From the NCBI GenBank assembly GCA_010093485.1, contig MU001498.1, forward strand, positions 611,697 through 675,696: a stretch of DNA of 64,000 nucleotides, given 5' to 3'. Position numbers and translations under genes: made by a program. This stretch comes from Karstenula rhodostoma CBS 690.94. Lineage: Eukaryota > Ascomycota > Dothideomycetes > Pleosporales > Didymosphaeriaceae. The notes below the pieces were generated by a model. The model did no database searches and had not been told where the DNA came from. It was given only the letters and a program-made list of their open reading frames with translations. Positions 1 through 11,794 of this stretch are shown here, one piece after another (the stretch's first letter is position 1; each line of letters begins with the position of its first letter).

Positions 1-234
1 TCTCCTTTGACGCGGCCTCTTCAATGGGGCATGATAAAGTGGTAACATGGATTGTTCGTCTTCAAGTGCTCCCACCACTACATAGTAGACAATAAGCAGC
101 TAGGCTAGGTGATTATACACGTCTGTCTAGTGAGAAGCATCAATTGTTGACTCTTCGCGAGCTTCTGTAAACCGTAGTGAGAAGCATCAAGCGTCGGGGA
201 CAGAGTAAACCCTGTATATTCCAGCTTTGGGCTT

Positions 235-1326
235 TCATTGATTGAAGAAAGAAACGGGTTCTGTGGACCGCGGTTGCTGGTCGAACCTCGGAGGATGCTG
301 GATGGTCTCTCCCTCCCAGTCCCAGAGCGTGCCGTGCTCCGCCCCAATCCTCACGTAGTCTTGACACACTTCGATTGGATCATCGTCCATGAACAGGGGT
401 ATGCTGTAGGTCATGATAGTCATGAGCTTCTTTGGGTCAGCGACATCCCAATTGCCGCGCCGAAAGTTTCCATATCGCATCTGTTGACTGTCGATGTTGA
501 TGAGAAGCACCTTCAGTGGCTTATTGCAGTGTCTGAAATATTGCGATTTGATGTCGTAATCCTGCAGTCCGTCGGCGCGCGTCATAACTATTGTCTCCAA
601 GTCTGCCATCTTAGCAACATCTCGCCAGAACGAGGGATGACTCGCTGGGTTGTAGACAGCGAGTCGTCGAAGCTTTGGCCATCTCGTCCAAAACGCAGGC
701 TCGCCACCATGCCAGTATAGGTCAAGAAAGAGCTCGTCTTGCACGCTTACGAACTCCTCGAGATGCTCAAGCCTCTGAAACCCCTCACGCAAGATGTTGC
801 GGACTCCGAGGTGATCTCGTTCTGGGTAGACGCTACGCAAAGGGATGTCAATGATGAGGCGTTTGAGCGTCGGACATGTGTATTGGAGCAACTCCCGGAC
901 CCATGTGGCTGTAGGCTGGTCGTCGATGGTCTCACCAAAAGGTGCCAGAAAGAGGGCCGTTATCTGTCTCAGATCGGGTCGAGCGGTGGGAATGGCCAGA
1001 AGCAACGAGCACAAGCGTGCTTGAGAAGAGAGGTACACGCAATGTTCTCGAAGTGCACGATTGGCCACGCGTCGTGTTTCATGGCAGACCAAGGTAAATT
1101 GCAGCAGAAGCTGGGTGATTGGATGTGCGGGTCGTAGTAAGACGTTGGGCTTCGGCAGCGAACAGGTAATGACATTGAGAACCAGCTCAAGCGGAAGATG
1201 CATAGATTTGAGTGACTCCATGGCGTCGAGTGGAAGCGATACTCGTACAGTCATGCATCGAGGCACTGTGATGACGAATTGGTGGGTGCCGAAACACGAG
1301 TCAGAGCGACGCGGGAAGAATACCAT
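235..1326 (-). CDS. F-box-like hypothetical protein
   Basis: Single-exon frame of 363 codons. After a weak N-terminus comes an F-box-like segment (LPLELVLNVITCSLP, about residues 44-58, then QLLLQFTLVCHETRRVANRAL), followed by a Trp- and Leu-rich body without repeats I can name. F-box proteins normally recruit substrates to SCF ubiquitin ligases; that role is inferred from the segment only. The start is uncertain: the first Met (1326) precedes a region unlike an F-box leader, and Met codons at 1254, 1221 or 1203 would put the F-box at the extreme N-terminus, as is usual. It is divergent from the DUF89 gene with 114 bp between the first Met and that gene's ATG, so a downstream start would also leave more promoter. 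No paralogue is seen in the window. Confidence 0.6.
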   Translation of the reverse strand: MVFFPRRSDSCFGTHQFVITVPRCMTVRVSLPLDAMESLKSMHLPLELVLNVITCSLPKPNVLLRPAHPITQLLLQFTLVCHETRRVANRALREHCVYLSSQARLCSLLLAIPTARPDLRQITALFLAPFGETIDDQPTATWVRELLQYTCPTLKRLIIDIPLRSVYPERDHLGVRNILREGFQRLEHLEEFVSVQDELFLDLYWHGGEPAFWTRWPKLRRLAVYNPASHPSFWRDVAKMADLETIVMTRADGLQDYDIKSQYFRHCNKPLKVLLINIDSQQMRYGNFRRGNWDVADPKKLMTIMTYSIPLFMDDDPIEVCQDYVRIGAEHGTLWDWEGETIQHPPRFDQQPRSTEPVSFFNQ

Positions 1327-1440
1327 TCGGGTGTTAGCTTTGGGGCTAGCGTGAGAGGCGTGTTGGACCCCTGCTGAAATTTATAGATATGCCCCTCCCC
1401 CGCCGTCGGACATAGCACAAACAACAAACAAAGCGTCACT

Positions 1441-3037
1441 ATGGAGCTCGAGCCCAAGACACGTTCGTACCACTTTCTGTTCCTTGTTCTTTATACTGAC
1501 ACTATTTAGCGCAGTACAAAACTTCGGATCCCAACTCCTTTGCACACACATCAGCGCGCTCCAGATGGCCCATCATCATTACTCAAGGCATCGATGATGT
1601 GCATCGGTCAATATACGCCACACAAGACGAAGAGAAGGTGAAGGAGGGCAAGTGGATCGTGTCGGAGTTGGCTGGTCTGAAGTACGAGCTTCAGCACGAC
1701 CGTGAACTCTCGCCTATTCCAGATGACGGCGGATCGGACATTGCAGACTACAACAAGGAATTGGAGGCATTGAAGCCCGCCAAGTGGCATTCAGTGCCTT
1801 GGCTATACTCAGAATGCTACCTCTACAGGTGAGCAACGCGCTGTTGATCTCATGCAGCGATGATGGCTAAACGTTTTCTAAAGACGCATCTCGAGCATCT
1901 TCAACCGAACACAGAATTGGAAGTCGTACGACATCTTTGCCCGCCAGAAGATGTCCACTTTCAAGTCGTCACGCCCCGCCGTTATCGAACTCGCCTCGCG
2001 TTACCGAGACATCGTCACCGAGCTCGAATCGAAGCATACCATAAAGGGTGCGAAGACGGCCGAGGAACTTGAAGAGGCAGAGAAGGTCTTGTTCATGGAG
2101 ATGTGCGAGATCTGCTTGTGGGGCAATGCGACCGACCTGTCGCTCCTCACGAACCTCACATATGAGGACATCCAGAAGCTACAGGGATCCGAGGCGCGGA
2201 AGAAGTCTGAGAAGAACATCCTTGTCAACGATCTTGACAAGGCTTTCAAGATTCTGTCTGCGGCGCAAAAGCAAGGCAAAAAGGAACGGAGGGTTGACAT
2301 TGTGCTTGATAACGCTGGCTTCGAGCTTTTCGTGGACCTTATCCTGGCCGGCTACCTGCTCGCTTCTGGGCTGGCCACCAACATCGTTATACATCCAAAA
2401 TCGATACCGTGGTTTGTCTCCGACGTCTTGCCGCAGGACTTTGCAGCTCTAATTCAAGCCCTTGCCGATCCGCAAGGCTTTTACTCCGCACTCTCTGACG
2501 ATAGCGAGGAATCGGGGACAAAGACTCCGCCGCTCTCGGAAGCGGAAGTTGATGCTTTAAAATATCTCTTCCAGCATTGGAGCACTTGCCATGCCGAGGG
2601 CCAATTGGTCATGCGCCCGAACACCTTCTGGACTGCAGGTGGTAGCTTCTGGAGACTGCCAAAGACGGAACCAAGCTTGGCTGAAGACTTGAAGGAGAGC
2701 GAGCTTGTCATCTTCAAGGGTGATCTGAACTACAGGAAGTTGACCGCTGATGTGAGTCTTTCTGCAATGAATGAAAATGAGTTTCTGGACTAATGATGAC
2801 CAGGCGGAATGGCCTGCGACAACACCCTTCACCGAAGCCATCGGACCGCTCGGCCCAGGATCTGGTATTCGCGTTCTTGCGCTGAGAACATGCAAAGCTG
2901 ATGTTGTTGTCGGTCTCGCAGAAGGCGAAGACGAGCGGATCAAGGCCACTGAAGGAGGCGGTGGCGACAGCGGATCGCGGAAGTGGGCTTGGAGCGGGAA
3001 ATGGGCTGTGGTGCAATTCTCAGATGGCAAGGCATAA
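1441..3037 (+). CDS. DUF89 / ARMT1-type damage-control phosphatase
   Basis: Four exons: 1441-1462, 1510-1828, 1884-2751, 2804-3037; 480 residues. The 22-nt first exon joins in frame to give MELEPKTPQYKTSDPNSFA, the usual opening of the family. Family landmarks: WPIIITQGID near residue 30, the GNATDLSLL segment, VDIVLDNAGFELFVDLILA (Asp and Asn expected to bind the metal), and VSDVLPQDF. Known DUF89 subfamily III enzymes (yeast YMR027W, human ARMT1) are metal-dependent phosphatases acting on sugar phosphates such as fructose-1-phosphate and are thought to remove damaged metabolites; the human protein was also reported to methylate proteins. The substrate here cannot be read from sequence. Introns have standard GT/AG borders, and the last joins ADAEWPATTPF in phase. 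The protein should be cytosolic: no signal peptide or membrane segment is visible. Confidence 0.9.
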
Positions 3038-3539
3038 GCATAACCGCTTTAATATGGTGTTTTCAGCAATCTTTTAGCTAGTCGGAGACGGGACCTGAAG
3101 AGACTTTAGGTGCTCAAGCCAAGCATATAAGCATGTGAGCGGTATTAGATGTAGGAACTTACGTAGAAGACATAGACGATTTGCACAGGGCGCGCTTGAA
3201 TCTTCGAAAAGCCCATGAGCACAATTGGCTTATCACTCACCCAACACAGGCTCACCACAAGATAGGTAGGAACTATAGTTTGGTATTCTAGCCGACGTGA
3301 TGTTTCCAGAGCCATGAGAATCTGGATGGTGCATGGCTGTTTGCGCTTGCCTGAAGGCATCATTCGTCGCAGGTTCGCTCCTGCCCTTTGACCCTACACG
3401 CAGGTACGGCAAGAGCACACACAGCAGGATGCTAAACAGTCCTTTTCCCAGGCACGCTGCGTCTCTCACTACAGCGCGCACCGCCCACCAATCCATCACA
3501 TCGATATCCAGCAGCATCCATTCACTTAACATCTCAGTC

Positions 3540-4640
3540 ATGCGCCAGCTTCTCATCGTCTCTTTCCTAGTGACCTCTTTTCTCCCGCAAGCCTTCAGCC
3601 AATTCACTCCCCTATCACTCTTTGAACGAAAACCCCCGCAAGGCTGTCAGTATCCTCCTCTCTCAGATGGGACATACATATACTTCACCAATCAGTCTAA
3701 CCCGCTGCTGCACTACTCTATCTACACGCCGTGGACTCGCTTCTACCCGGATGCTTTGCGTGCCGACCTCGTGGAACAGGGTTTCCAGCTCAGCGTACAG
3801 CACGGCAAGAACGAAAGCGACGGTTGCGGCTGGGAGACCATCGACATCGTGAAGAAACACGGATGGCATCGAGGCGATGTCAGCTTTCGACCCTTACCTA
3901 AAGTAGGGGTGAAGACCACGAAAGCGCTCGACAAGCCCTCTCCAAACAATATGACAGTATCCCTCCTCTCTTCTGCAAATCCACCGGCTACTGGAAACGC
4001 CAGCATCGAACAGCAGACGAGCATGGTTGTACACCTCGTCAATCACACACGCCGAGCCGATTCTTCTCAAAAGGTGCATCTTGGGCCAGAACTCCGACCA
4101 ACCAACGAAACGATCAACCGCATCCATAGCGTCCTCGCCTCCAACTCACCTGAAGCAGACATCTTGTTCATGATGATCGAGATCACCTTCCCCATCCTAG
4201 GCGTCATTGCCTTTTTGACGTTCGTGCTCCTCCTCATGCGGCGCATCACCAACAAACTGTATCCCAACACCAAAGAAGACAGCGAGGCAGGTGACATTGA
4301 GCTTTCTTCCAGGAGGAGCACCTCCGCGCAGAGCGACAAAACACTCGTCAATCCTCGGAAACTGTCCCAGCCCAGAAGCCCCCATGCAGATGATCGTTTC
4401 CCCGACACAAAGAACGGCGGTGTTTTCGCGTGGCGACTGGCAATGGAGAAACCGAAGCAGGCTCGGCAGAGTCCCAGCCTAAAGGCGAAGAATCAATATC
4501 CGCATGCAAACACGGGCGGCTTTTTCGGACTCTCCGTGGAACAGCCGCCTCGGAGGGAGAGTTCGAGCATCTATTCGAGGAGCATGGATGGGGTCACGTT
4601 GTATCCTGAGAGCAACATGGCCAGTTGGGGGTCTCGATGA
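3540..4640 (+). CDS. Secretory single-pass membrane protein, unknown function
   Basis: Single exon. The frame is open from 3333, but the ATG at 3540 gives a classic signal peptide (MRQLLIVSFLVTSFLPQAFSQ), so I chose it; 366 residues. The extracytoplasmic part (about 20-210) has three Cys and several N-glycosylation sequons (NQS, NES, NMT, NAS, NHT). One transmembrane helix follows (ITFPILGVIAFLTFVLLLM, about 219-237) with basic residues RRITNK just after, giving a type I topology. The cytoplasmic tail of about 125 residues is Ser/Pro/basic and low in complexity. I do not recognise a catalytic or binding domain. A cell-surface or endomembrane protein is inferred. It is convergent with the DUF2423 gene. 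Confidence 0.7.
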   Translation: MRQLLIVSFLVTSFLPQAFSQFTPLSLFERKPPQGCQYPPLSDGTYIYFTNQSNPLLHYSIYTPWTRFYPDALRADLVEQGFQLSVQHGKNESDGCGWETIDIVKKHGWHRGDVSFRPLPKVGVKTTKALDKPSPNNMTVSLLSSANPPATGNASIEQQTSMVVHLVNHTRRADSSQKVHLGPELRPTNETINRIHSVLASNSPEADILFMMIEITFPILGVIAFLTFVLLLMRRITNKLYPNTKEDSEAGDIELSSRRSTSAQSDKTLVNPRKLSQPRSPHADDRFPDTKNGGVFAWRLAMEKPKQARQSPSLKAKNQYPHANTGGFFGLSVEQPPRRESSSIYSRSMDGVTLYPESNMASWGSR

Positions 4641-5212
4641 GTTGGGCAGGAGTTTGGTCGTATGGCTGAAGGAGTAGTACTGCGCGGCTCTCTCGGGTTT
4701 TTTGGTCCTGTTTCGTCGTTGTTGCTGTTACCAGATGGCGGATAGAAGCGAACGCCGCGTTATACTTGGTCCGCGGCGTGTTAAAGGGTCGTCCGGCATG
4801 CACCAAGGTTGTGTTGGGGTTTTGTGCTGCATTGCTCTTCCTAGTAGTTCATCAATTTGATGCGTTTTGCTTTTCATTCTTGTAATCGAGATGGGACGCA
4901 CATGTACGTGATGACAGTAAAGAAAACGGGTCTAGACACACGGAGGGCGTGTTCGTCAACAGAAGAGATGGACGTGAGAACTTGGACAAGATTGAATTTT
5001 ACTATATGCAATGGCCCTACGTGGGCGTGGTATCTACCATGAATCGTGACGCCTGGCACAGGCCACAGTCCCCCAAACGCCTGGAAATGCAAGAGAACAA
5101 GAGCCTCGCGACCGAGGTGTGGCCATCGGATCGCAGGACTCGACGTAACCCAGGCCACAACTCGCGGCCAGATGCTTGGTACCGCACGACGTAGCGGAGA
5201 CGACATCGTCTA
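4641..5212. other. Intergenic, convergent 3' ends
   Basis: A 572-bp stretch between the stops of the membrane-protein gene and the DUF2423 gene. It presumably holds both 3' UTRs. I see no gene, repeat or RNA in it. Confidence 0.6.
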
Positions 5213-5916
5213 TCAGCGGCGCTTGTGGACGCGAGATTCGGAGAAGGGCTTCAGCGCGCCTTTGCCACGCCTCGCCGGGAACTCGATCTGGTTCCTAGGC
5301 TTCTTGCGGCGCAGCATCTTCTCCTTGTGGATGGTTTTGCGGTCCTTGAAGTTGTTGCGCTTCGCTGAGGATTTTTCGCCGTCGACGTCCATGTCTGTCA
5401 TGATACAGTTAGCCCCTGATCACTCAACCAAAGTGGCGAAAGCGGGTCAAAGGCGAACTCGAGGGCGCCCGTGGGCGCGAAGCCCACGACGTCGGAGCAG
5501 AGACCGAGCAGGTCGTACAGGGTCCTGCTCTCGACGTCGTCGTGGGCAGGGGTGGGTTTGGCGTTTGCGGGGTGCGTGTCGCAGAGGCTCTGTGGGATGC
5601 TGGCGGAGAGGAAAAACGAACCTTTGGGGAAGTCTTTCTCTTTGCTGGCGGCGTTTGCGGCGGCGTCTGCGTCTGCGTCTGCAGGGCGGCGGATTAGCGG
5701 GGGTGCGTTTGCGGGTGGCAGGTGGCTGTTGTTACCTTCTGCAGAGTCGACGTCCATTTCCTTTTCCTTTGCAGTCTCGGGCTTGGGCTGCTGGGCGGTC
5801 TCGAGGAGCTTTTGGTGGATGCGCTCTAGGCGGGCATTTTCGACGGGCTCGAAGACGCGCGTGCGCAGCTTGGAGCGGTTCGACTTCTTGGAGCTGGAGC
5901 GGAGACCTTTGGCCAT
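5213..5916 (-). CDS. DUF2423 small basic nucleolar-type protein (YBL028C/LLPH-like)
   Basis: Two exons as read: 5916 to about 5736 and 5405 to 5213. The N-terminus MAKGLRSSSKKSNRSKLRTR and the following VFEPVENARLERIHQKLLE match the DUF2423 family, small basic proteins associated with the nucleolus and large-subunit assembly. The C-terminal exon carries MDVDGEKSSAKRNN and a basic tail ending SRVHKRR. The acceptor is good (CTAAC branch point at about 5414, then CAG). The donor is less certain: GAAG/GTAACA near 5735 gives a clean phase (SAEDMDVDGEK) but implies a 330-nt intron. The first-exon frame stays open to 5398, so a longer exon 1 or intron retention cannot be excluded. It is divergent from the SIZ gene. 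Confidence 0.7.
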
Positions 5917-6546
5917 TTCTGCGGTGTTTGGTGGTGGTGCGACGGGCGTGTTTGCGGTGCAGTGCCTTCGTATCGCCGAGGAGGTGCTGGAGCAAAAAAA
6001 GTGTGGGCCGGCCGAGAATTTCTGGTGGCGGCGGACAGGCAGGCGGACAGGCGGACAGGCAGGCAGCCAGGCAGGCAGGCAGCCGATCGATCGGCCCGTT
6101 GCAGGGCTGCGACGCTTAGCGAGTCGGCTTCTGGATGATGATGGCTTTGCGATGGCTGAGCACGGCCGCGACAGCCGCCGTCGAGTCCCCCCCCCAGGTG
6201 CCAGGCTTCGACCGCCCGTTGCCGTGGGCGCTGCGTCGCCAGTCTTGCCTCTGCGCTCTTCCCGCACCGTGTCTTCTCCGCCGTCGCACTGCGTGTCGGC
6301 GCTCGACGATAATAAGGAAGCCGCTACCGCGAGGCTCGAGCCCTTGGACCCTTCAAACCGAACCTCACTTGCCCGCTGCCCGCCCTTCACCGCGGCCTTT
6401 ACCTGCGAACACCCCTCACGATCCTTCGCCGCAGAGCCCTCGAGCATAAAAGGTCCTTCATGTCTGCCCCCAACTCAAAGTGGTAGCACCACGCTCCCCG
6501 ACCGCCCGCCCGACCGCCCACCAGCCCACACGCTGCGGAACCCGCC
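5917..6546. promoter_or_regulatory. Divergent promoter region with a GGCA/GGACA repeat
   Basis: This 630-bp interval separates the DUF2423 start (-) from the SIZ start (+). About 6030-6082 is an imperfect tandem of GGCA and GCGGACAGGC units. The rest is C- and G-rich, with pyrimidine-rich stretches near the SIZ start. No factor-binding site is assigned. Confidence 0.45.
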
Positions 6547-8579
6547 ATGGCGTCGTCGAGTCTGCAGCAGATGGCCCCGACGCTCATCACGCGCTCCAAA
6601 ACACTCCTGAACAAGGACTTGCAAAAGATATGCAGGGCAGAAGGCGTAGCCACCAGCGGCGTCAAGAGCCAGCTGCAGGCCAGAGTGACGGACCGTACGT
6701 TACACGAGCCTCCCCCCTCCACAAACACCGGACGGCGCTTGCCGTACCGCTGAGCTCCACCGTCCCGTCCCGCCCTTCACCGCTCTGATTCACTCTCACA
6801 GTAATAAACAAGTCTGTCGTTAACAACGACCACGCTCTCTTCAATCGTCTGCAACACCACATTTCAAACGGCCCCGGCGCCCCTGCCGCCGATTACGGCA
6901 GCTACCCGCCGCGAAGTGCGACTGCATCTTCTCCAAACATGCCCAGCGGCCGCGCCAGCATGGCCAATGGCTACCAGCAACCGAACTTTGGCAGTTACCA
7001 GACGCCCGCGACACCAGCGCGTACGTTGCCCCACGCACTAGCTGCTGTAAAACCGGAGTTGACGTTGCCATAGGCCCGCAGTACTTCTTCAAGGAGAGCC
7101 CGTTCTTCGAAATTCGGGAGATGCTGCTGAACAATATTACGCTTGACAGTACGACTTGATGCCCCTCTTCCCACTGGACTTTTGCTCACTTGTCTCAGCC
7201 TCTCCGAGCCACCGCCAGAGTGTCAACAAGAACCTAATGCTAAACGAATCTCAAAGCGCGCGGTTGCATTCAGACTCTACACTGCGCGTGCTGCTCTTCT
7301 GCGCGGTGGAACAGCCACTGGCGCCCTTCACGCGATTGGACATCGCCTTCCCCAGCCAGATAGAAGTGCGCGTGAATCTAGACGAAGTGAAGGCTAACTA
7401 CAAGGGTCTGAAAAATAAACCAGGCTCGACCAGGCCGGTTGATATAACTGATCTTCTTCGCACCACTCCTGCAAACTACCGCAACTCGATCGGAATCACC
7501 TATGCGTTGACGCAGAAGGCAAGCGACCATCAGGTTTCTTATCCCCTCCCTGTTTGTTCTTATTTCGCGAATTAGTCTAACGTCATCCAACTGCAGAAGT
7601 ACAATGTCTTCATTTACATGGTGCGCAAACACTCAGTAGAGGACTTGGTCAAACGCATCAAGAACCGGAGCGTCATCACCAAAGAGTCGGTTTTACGTGA
7701 GAGTAAGCACTACTGATGTTCGCCTTTCGTGGCGCGGACTGATTGAAAACAGTGAGGAAGAAAGCAGAAGATCCTGACATTGAAGTGGGAAAAACCACCA
7801 TGTCGCTCAAAGACCCTATCTCGACTCTAAAGATCAATACACCCTGCAGGTCCACAGTGTGCACACACAACCGTTGTTTCGACGGCGAGTCTTTCCTGCA
7901 ACTACAAGAACAAGCACCAACTTGGACTTGCCCAATCTGCAACAAGATCATCTCATTCGAAGCCTTGGCTGTTGATGAATACGTGCAGGACATCCTTGAA
8001 AATGTTCCCAGGAACACAGACCAGGTTAATGTCATGCCTGACGGCCAGTGGATAAACGAACAGGAACCTTCAGCGGTGAAGCGCCAAAGCAACGGCAACG
8101 GCAACGGATATGGCTACGGCTATGACGATGATGATGATGATGGTGATGATAGCGAAGAAGAATTGGTTGAGATACCGGACTACCGCGTTACAGCGATCAA
8201 GAGCGAGGCTGTACCAACACCGCAATCTCTTCCAAGCATCAGAACGCCGCCAGCGCCATCGAGAGAAGCATCTTCAGCACCAAGGACTGGGAGTAAGCGT
8301 GGCTCTGAAGTGATTGACTTGACGCTGTCGGATGACGATGAGCCACGGCCAAAAAAGGTAGCGTACAGCACTCCCAATAGCGTGCCGGATCGGATGCGTC
8401 AATATCAGGTGCATTCCTACACGGTGCCCCGGCAAGAGAGCGTACGGATGGACCCTCCCCCTGCACACAGTCGTCATTCTTTTAGCGGTTACCGCGACCC
8501 TCAATCGCATTCCCCACATACGATTTATCCCGGCCAGGGAACTTCGGCGTACCCCGCGTACATAGATAGCTCCCCCTGA
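6547..8579 (+). CDS. SIZ/PIAS-type SUMO E3 ligase
   Basis: Six exons: 6547-6694, 6802-7020, 7074-7148, 7199-7533, 7597-7702, 7753-8579; 569 residues, all junctions in phase. Domains in order: a SAP motif (LLNKDLQKICRAEGVATSGVK, about 21-41); a Pro/Ser/Gly linker; a PINIT region across exons 3-5 (PQYFFKESPFFEIREML to the IFDLVKRIK-like segment FIYMVRKHSVEDLVKRIK); the SP-RING (TPCRSTVCTHNRCFDGESF, then WTCPICNKIISFE) with Cys/His placed as in Siz1 and PIAS; an acidic Asp run; and a SUMO-interacting motif VIDLTLSDDDE. Such ligases move SUMO from Ubc9 to nuclear targets including PCNA, septins and transcription regulators. The C-terminal Pro/Ser/Tyr tail is low in complexity. The 3' end faces trehalose phosphorylase. 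Confidence 0.93.
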
Positions 8580-9368
8580 GATTTTGTACTGCTTCTATTT
8601 TTTTTTTAATTTACCACTGTATGTTTATGACACCTGCTAACGCCACTGCGGGTGCGCAGGTTAGAGCCACTAGAGCCAGCTACGCGTTACCGAATCGAGC
8701 CAGGCAATCTGGAATTTGAGACCATGCGCCGATTGTTTCGTATCGGTCGTTTCCTACTACTGCGTCATTTGTCTATTAGACTGTATCAAATGTTTAGCGT
8801 ACGGCGTATCAGGAGGCTTGCATGAGGCTCTCGATGCCTGAATCAATATGAGATTCAACGTTATGATCAGTCAGAAGAACGGCGAACGGGAGCGGCCGCG
8901 AACTGGCGTAAGATATGGACGGAGAGGAATACCCGATTTCTTTCCAGCACAAAAGAGTGCACGGCCGAGGGGGGAGTGGATATGATAACGCTATCACCGC
9001 CGAATGGAAGACTTTACTACAATGTTCGCCAACTGGAGACTTGCTGGACCGCTGTGACACTGGGACGAACAACATGCTTGCACGAAATACTTGTCAGTAT
9101 CTCCACACACTCGTTATGACGACATGAATGAGTGCAATTCAGGAGTACGATGCAAGTACAATATATTTGAGTATGATTCCGCCCAGATGTCAAGACACCG
9201 GCCCACCATCACCCATTCTATCGATGTATCCTCCGCTGCGTACAGGTTGCCACCTTTCCGCTCCCTTACCTTGCAATCTATAACGACATATCGACCGAGT
9301 AGTTGACCAGCTCGCTAAACAGGAACAGCTCAAAATCATCTTCCTGCCCTCTCATCTCAACCCCTTGT
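8580..9368. other. Intergenic, convergent 3' ends
   Basis: A 789-bp stretch between the stops of the SIZ gene and trehalose phosphorylase. A T-run at about 8600-8609 lies just past the SIZ stop. I see no supported gene or RNA. Confidence 0.55.
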
Positions 9369-11794
9369 CTAATGCCCCGTCAAATTCAAATTCTCGCTCC
9401 GCGGCAACCGCGTCTCATCCTCCTGATAGCGAATCCCCGCATTCTCCCTCGCCATATCATTGATCCACTTGCTGTTCGGCTCTAGCTTTTCCCCCTGGGA
9501 CAACGCATCCGCAAGATACAGCCAGCTCAGCGCATTCCCCACGGTCCCCACTTCGTCGCTGACATGGGTCTCGGCATAGTGGCTCATCTCCTCATACAGC
9601 GCGTCGTCGGTGAAGAGATCGTACAGGTGCTTCGCGACGGCCTGGTAGTCGCCGGGCTGGACGAGGAAGCCTGACTTGTTGTGCTGCACCTGCAGAGGGA
9701 TGCCGCCGGCGCGGGTGGCGATGACGGGGATGCCTTTGTGCAGGGCCTCTGAGACTTTTACCTCGAAGCCCTCGCGGGTGGAGAGCTGGAGGGCGACGTG
9801 GGAGGTGGAGAGGATGGCGTTGAGGATCTGGTCCGTGGGGCCGACGCGCATGACGACGACGTCGTCCTTGATGTCTGCGTAGGAGCGCTGCAGCTCGAGG
9901 AGGGTGGCGTCGTAGATGCGCTGGGTGTCTGTGTCGTCGATGGCGCCGTGGCCGGCGATGACGAGCTGCGGCGTCGACTGCTCGTCGGCGTCGGCCATGT
10001 ATTTCCTGCGCAGCTCGGCGTAGGCGGCGAGGACGTGCGGGATGCCCTTTGCGGGGTCGAAGCGCGCAATCTGCACGATGAAGGGGCGCGCCGGGTAGGC
10101 TAGGGTCGCCATGCGCTCGCGGAAGCACGCCGTCTCGAACTCGTGCAGGTAGTACTGCTTGTCCCAGTTGCTGAGCTCCTTGTTCAGGCCGTCGAGCCAG
10201 TCGGTGGTGGCGGGCAGGTAACCCGCCTTTGCGGGGACGACCGTCTTGGGGATGAACTCGCGCACGGGATGGCTGATGAAGAGGTCGGCGGCTTGCACGT
10301 TGTTCCAGATCCAGGACCAGACTTTGTGGGCTGGGGTGCCGGGGGTGTCGGCGAGGTCGGCGCGGACTTGGATGTGGGAGCGGAAGATGACGGGACGGTC
10401 CGGGTCCTGCTCTTTTGCGATTTTGACCAACGATGGCAACTGCGGGTCGTCGACGATGATGACGTCTGCGCCGCCGTTGCTGCGGGATGCGAGAGGCCCG
10501 CCGTGGGGGATCCAGTAGCGTTCGGCGTTGTGGTGGGCCCAGTCGTCGAGCATTTGGGACTGTTCCGGAGTGAGGGGGGGCCCTGCTTCGGCGACGTCTT
10601 GGAGGACGTTGTGGTTGTTTTTGGTGTGGATGAAGACTTCTGGCTTGGGCTTCGGGACGTACCTGTGTTGTTGTTAGTATGTTTTTCTGGGTGGACGGTA
10701 CCGAGGCAAAAGTCTGTGTACATTGTTACTCCAGGGGGAGCAATGCAGAACTCAAGCCTTTAACCTCGTACTGTGGGACTGGAGAACCTACCATGAACAG
10801 TCGACCTCGAGAGTTCGAAGAAACCGGATCAAGGCATGTCGCATAAGTGCTACACCCCCGCCTTGGGGCGTGCTGTTGAAGAAGGCGATCTTGACCTTGT
10901 TCTTTTTCAGAGACTCGGCATACTTGAGGGTTGCTTTCCATGTCGTCTCCTCATTGACTGTCTTCTTATAGTCGTCTTTGACAGTGATTTGAGCGCGCCC
11001 ATGACTATCAACCTCCACCTCGTTATGGTGCGTTCCGACCAGAAGCCGCGGTTGATTCGCCGGTCCGAATTCCCTGGTTCCTCAGTTACTATTTTGTGAC
11101 TGCGCTTCAGTTGATAACCCACTTACACCAATGCCTTCCTCACTATAGAGTCGGCCTCTTCGTCAACGGTGATATCGTGGCTGCCACCAGGGGAAAGCAA
11201 ATCCGCCGAAGGTTGGTCAGGAAGCACGAGCGGGACAATGTCCAACTCTTGCCACAAGCGGGCCGCGAGCTGTGGGCTGAGTTCGAGCGCCTTTTTGTTT
11301 ATGCCTGCACCCACGAACTTGTACAAGTGCTCCTCCCGATAGTGGGACAGCTTGTCAATGACGAATTTGGCCAACTCGTCGGGCAGATCTTCTTCCGAGA
11401 TGGGGTCTAAGCTGTTTGGGTTCGGACCACCGTCGAGCGGGGTCGAAGTACCGGATATGCCAGAATCGGTGGATGAGGAGCTCTTCAGTTTGAAGGTGTC
11501 GACTCGGAAATCAATCGAGTATGTGCCATCGTGAGAGGCAATGCCGAGGTCCAAGGTCCCGTTGGCGCCCTGTTGGATTGCAATTCCGAGGTAGAGCGTC
11601 TATAGAGCGTTTCGTTAGCACGTCTGCCTCATGGTTTGGAACTGAGAGCCAGTCAAGTGACCCACCTTGAGGGTCTTGCTCTGCTCCGATTGCTGCTGGC
11701 TCCGGAGAGAGGTTGGAGCCTGGAAAGCATGGCGGGTGGTTTGGCGGCGCATCGCCGGACGCGGGACTTGGAGGGTGGAATTCATTGTCGACAT
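9369..11794 (-). CDS. ccg-9: Trehalose phosphorylase / clock-controlled protein CCG-9 (GT4)
   Basis: Four exons on the minus strand: 11794-11666, 11599-11127, 11073-10792, 10662-9369; 725 residues, close to Neurospora CCG-9. Exon 2 opens with TLYLGIAIQQGANGTLDLGI. Exon 3 carries HNEVEVDSHG and FFNSTPQGGGVALM, a glycosyltransferase family 4 N-domain glycine loop. Exon 4 holds the C-domain: RPFIVQIARFDPAKGIPHVL, then the EX7E motif REGFEVKVSEALHKGIPVIA followed by TRAGGIPL. Enzymes of this type make or phosphorolyse trehalose retaining the anomeric configuration, with glucose 1-phosphate as partner; the Neurospora gene is under clock control. The exon 2 donor is GT/GTAAGT and the exon 3 acceptor was chosen by phase (ALVEFGPANQPRLLVG). 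The ATG at 11794 was preferred because the frame upstream lacks a family-like leader; a 5' UTR intron is possible. Confidence 0.92.

Noticed and set aside
5046..6610. Plus-strand frames of 357 and 379 codons
   Set aside because: They run antisense to the DUF2423 gene and its divergent promoter, overlap each other and are biased to Arg/Gly/Ser.
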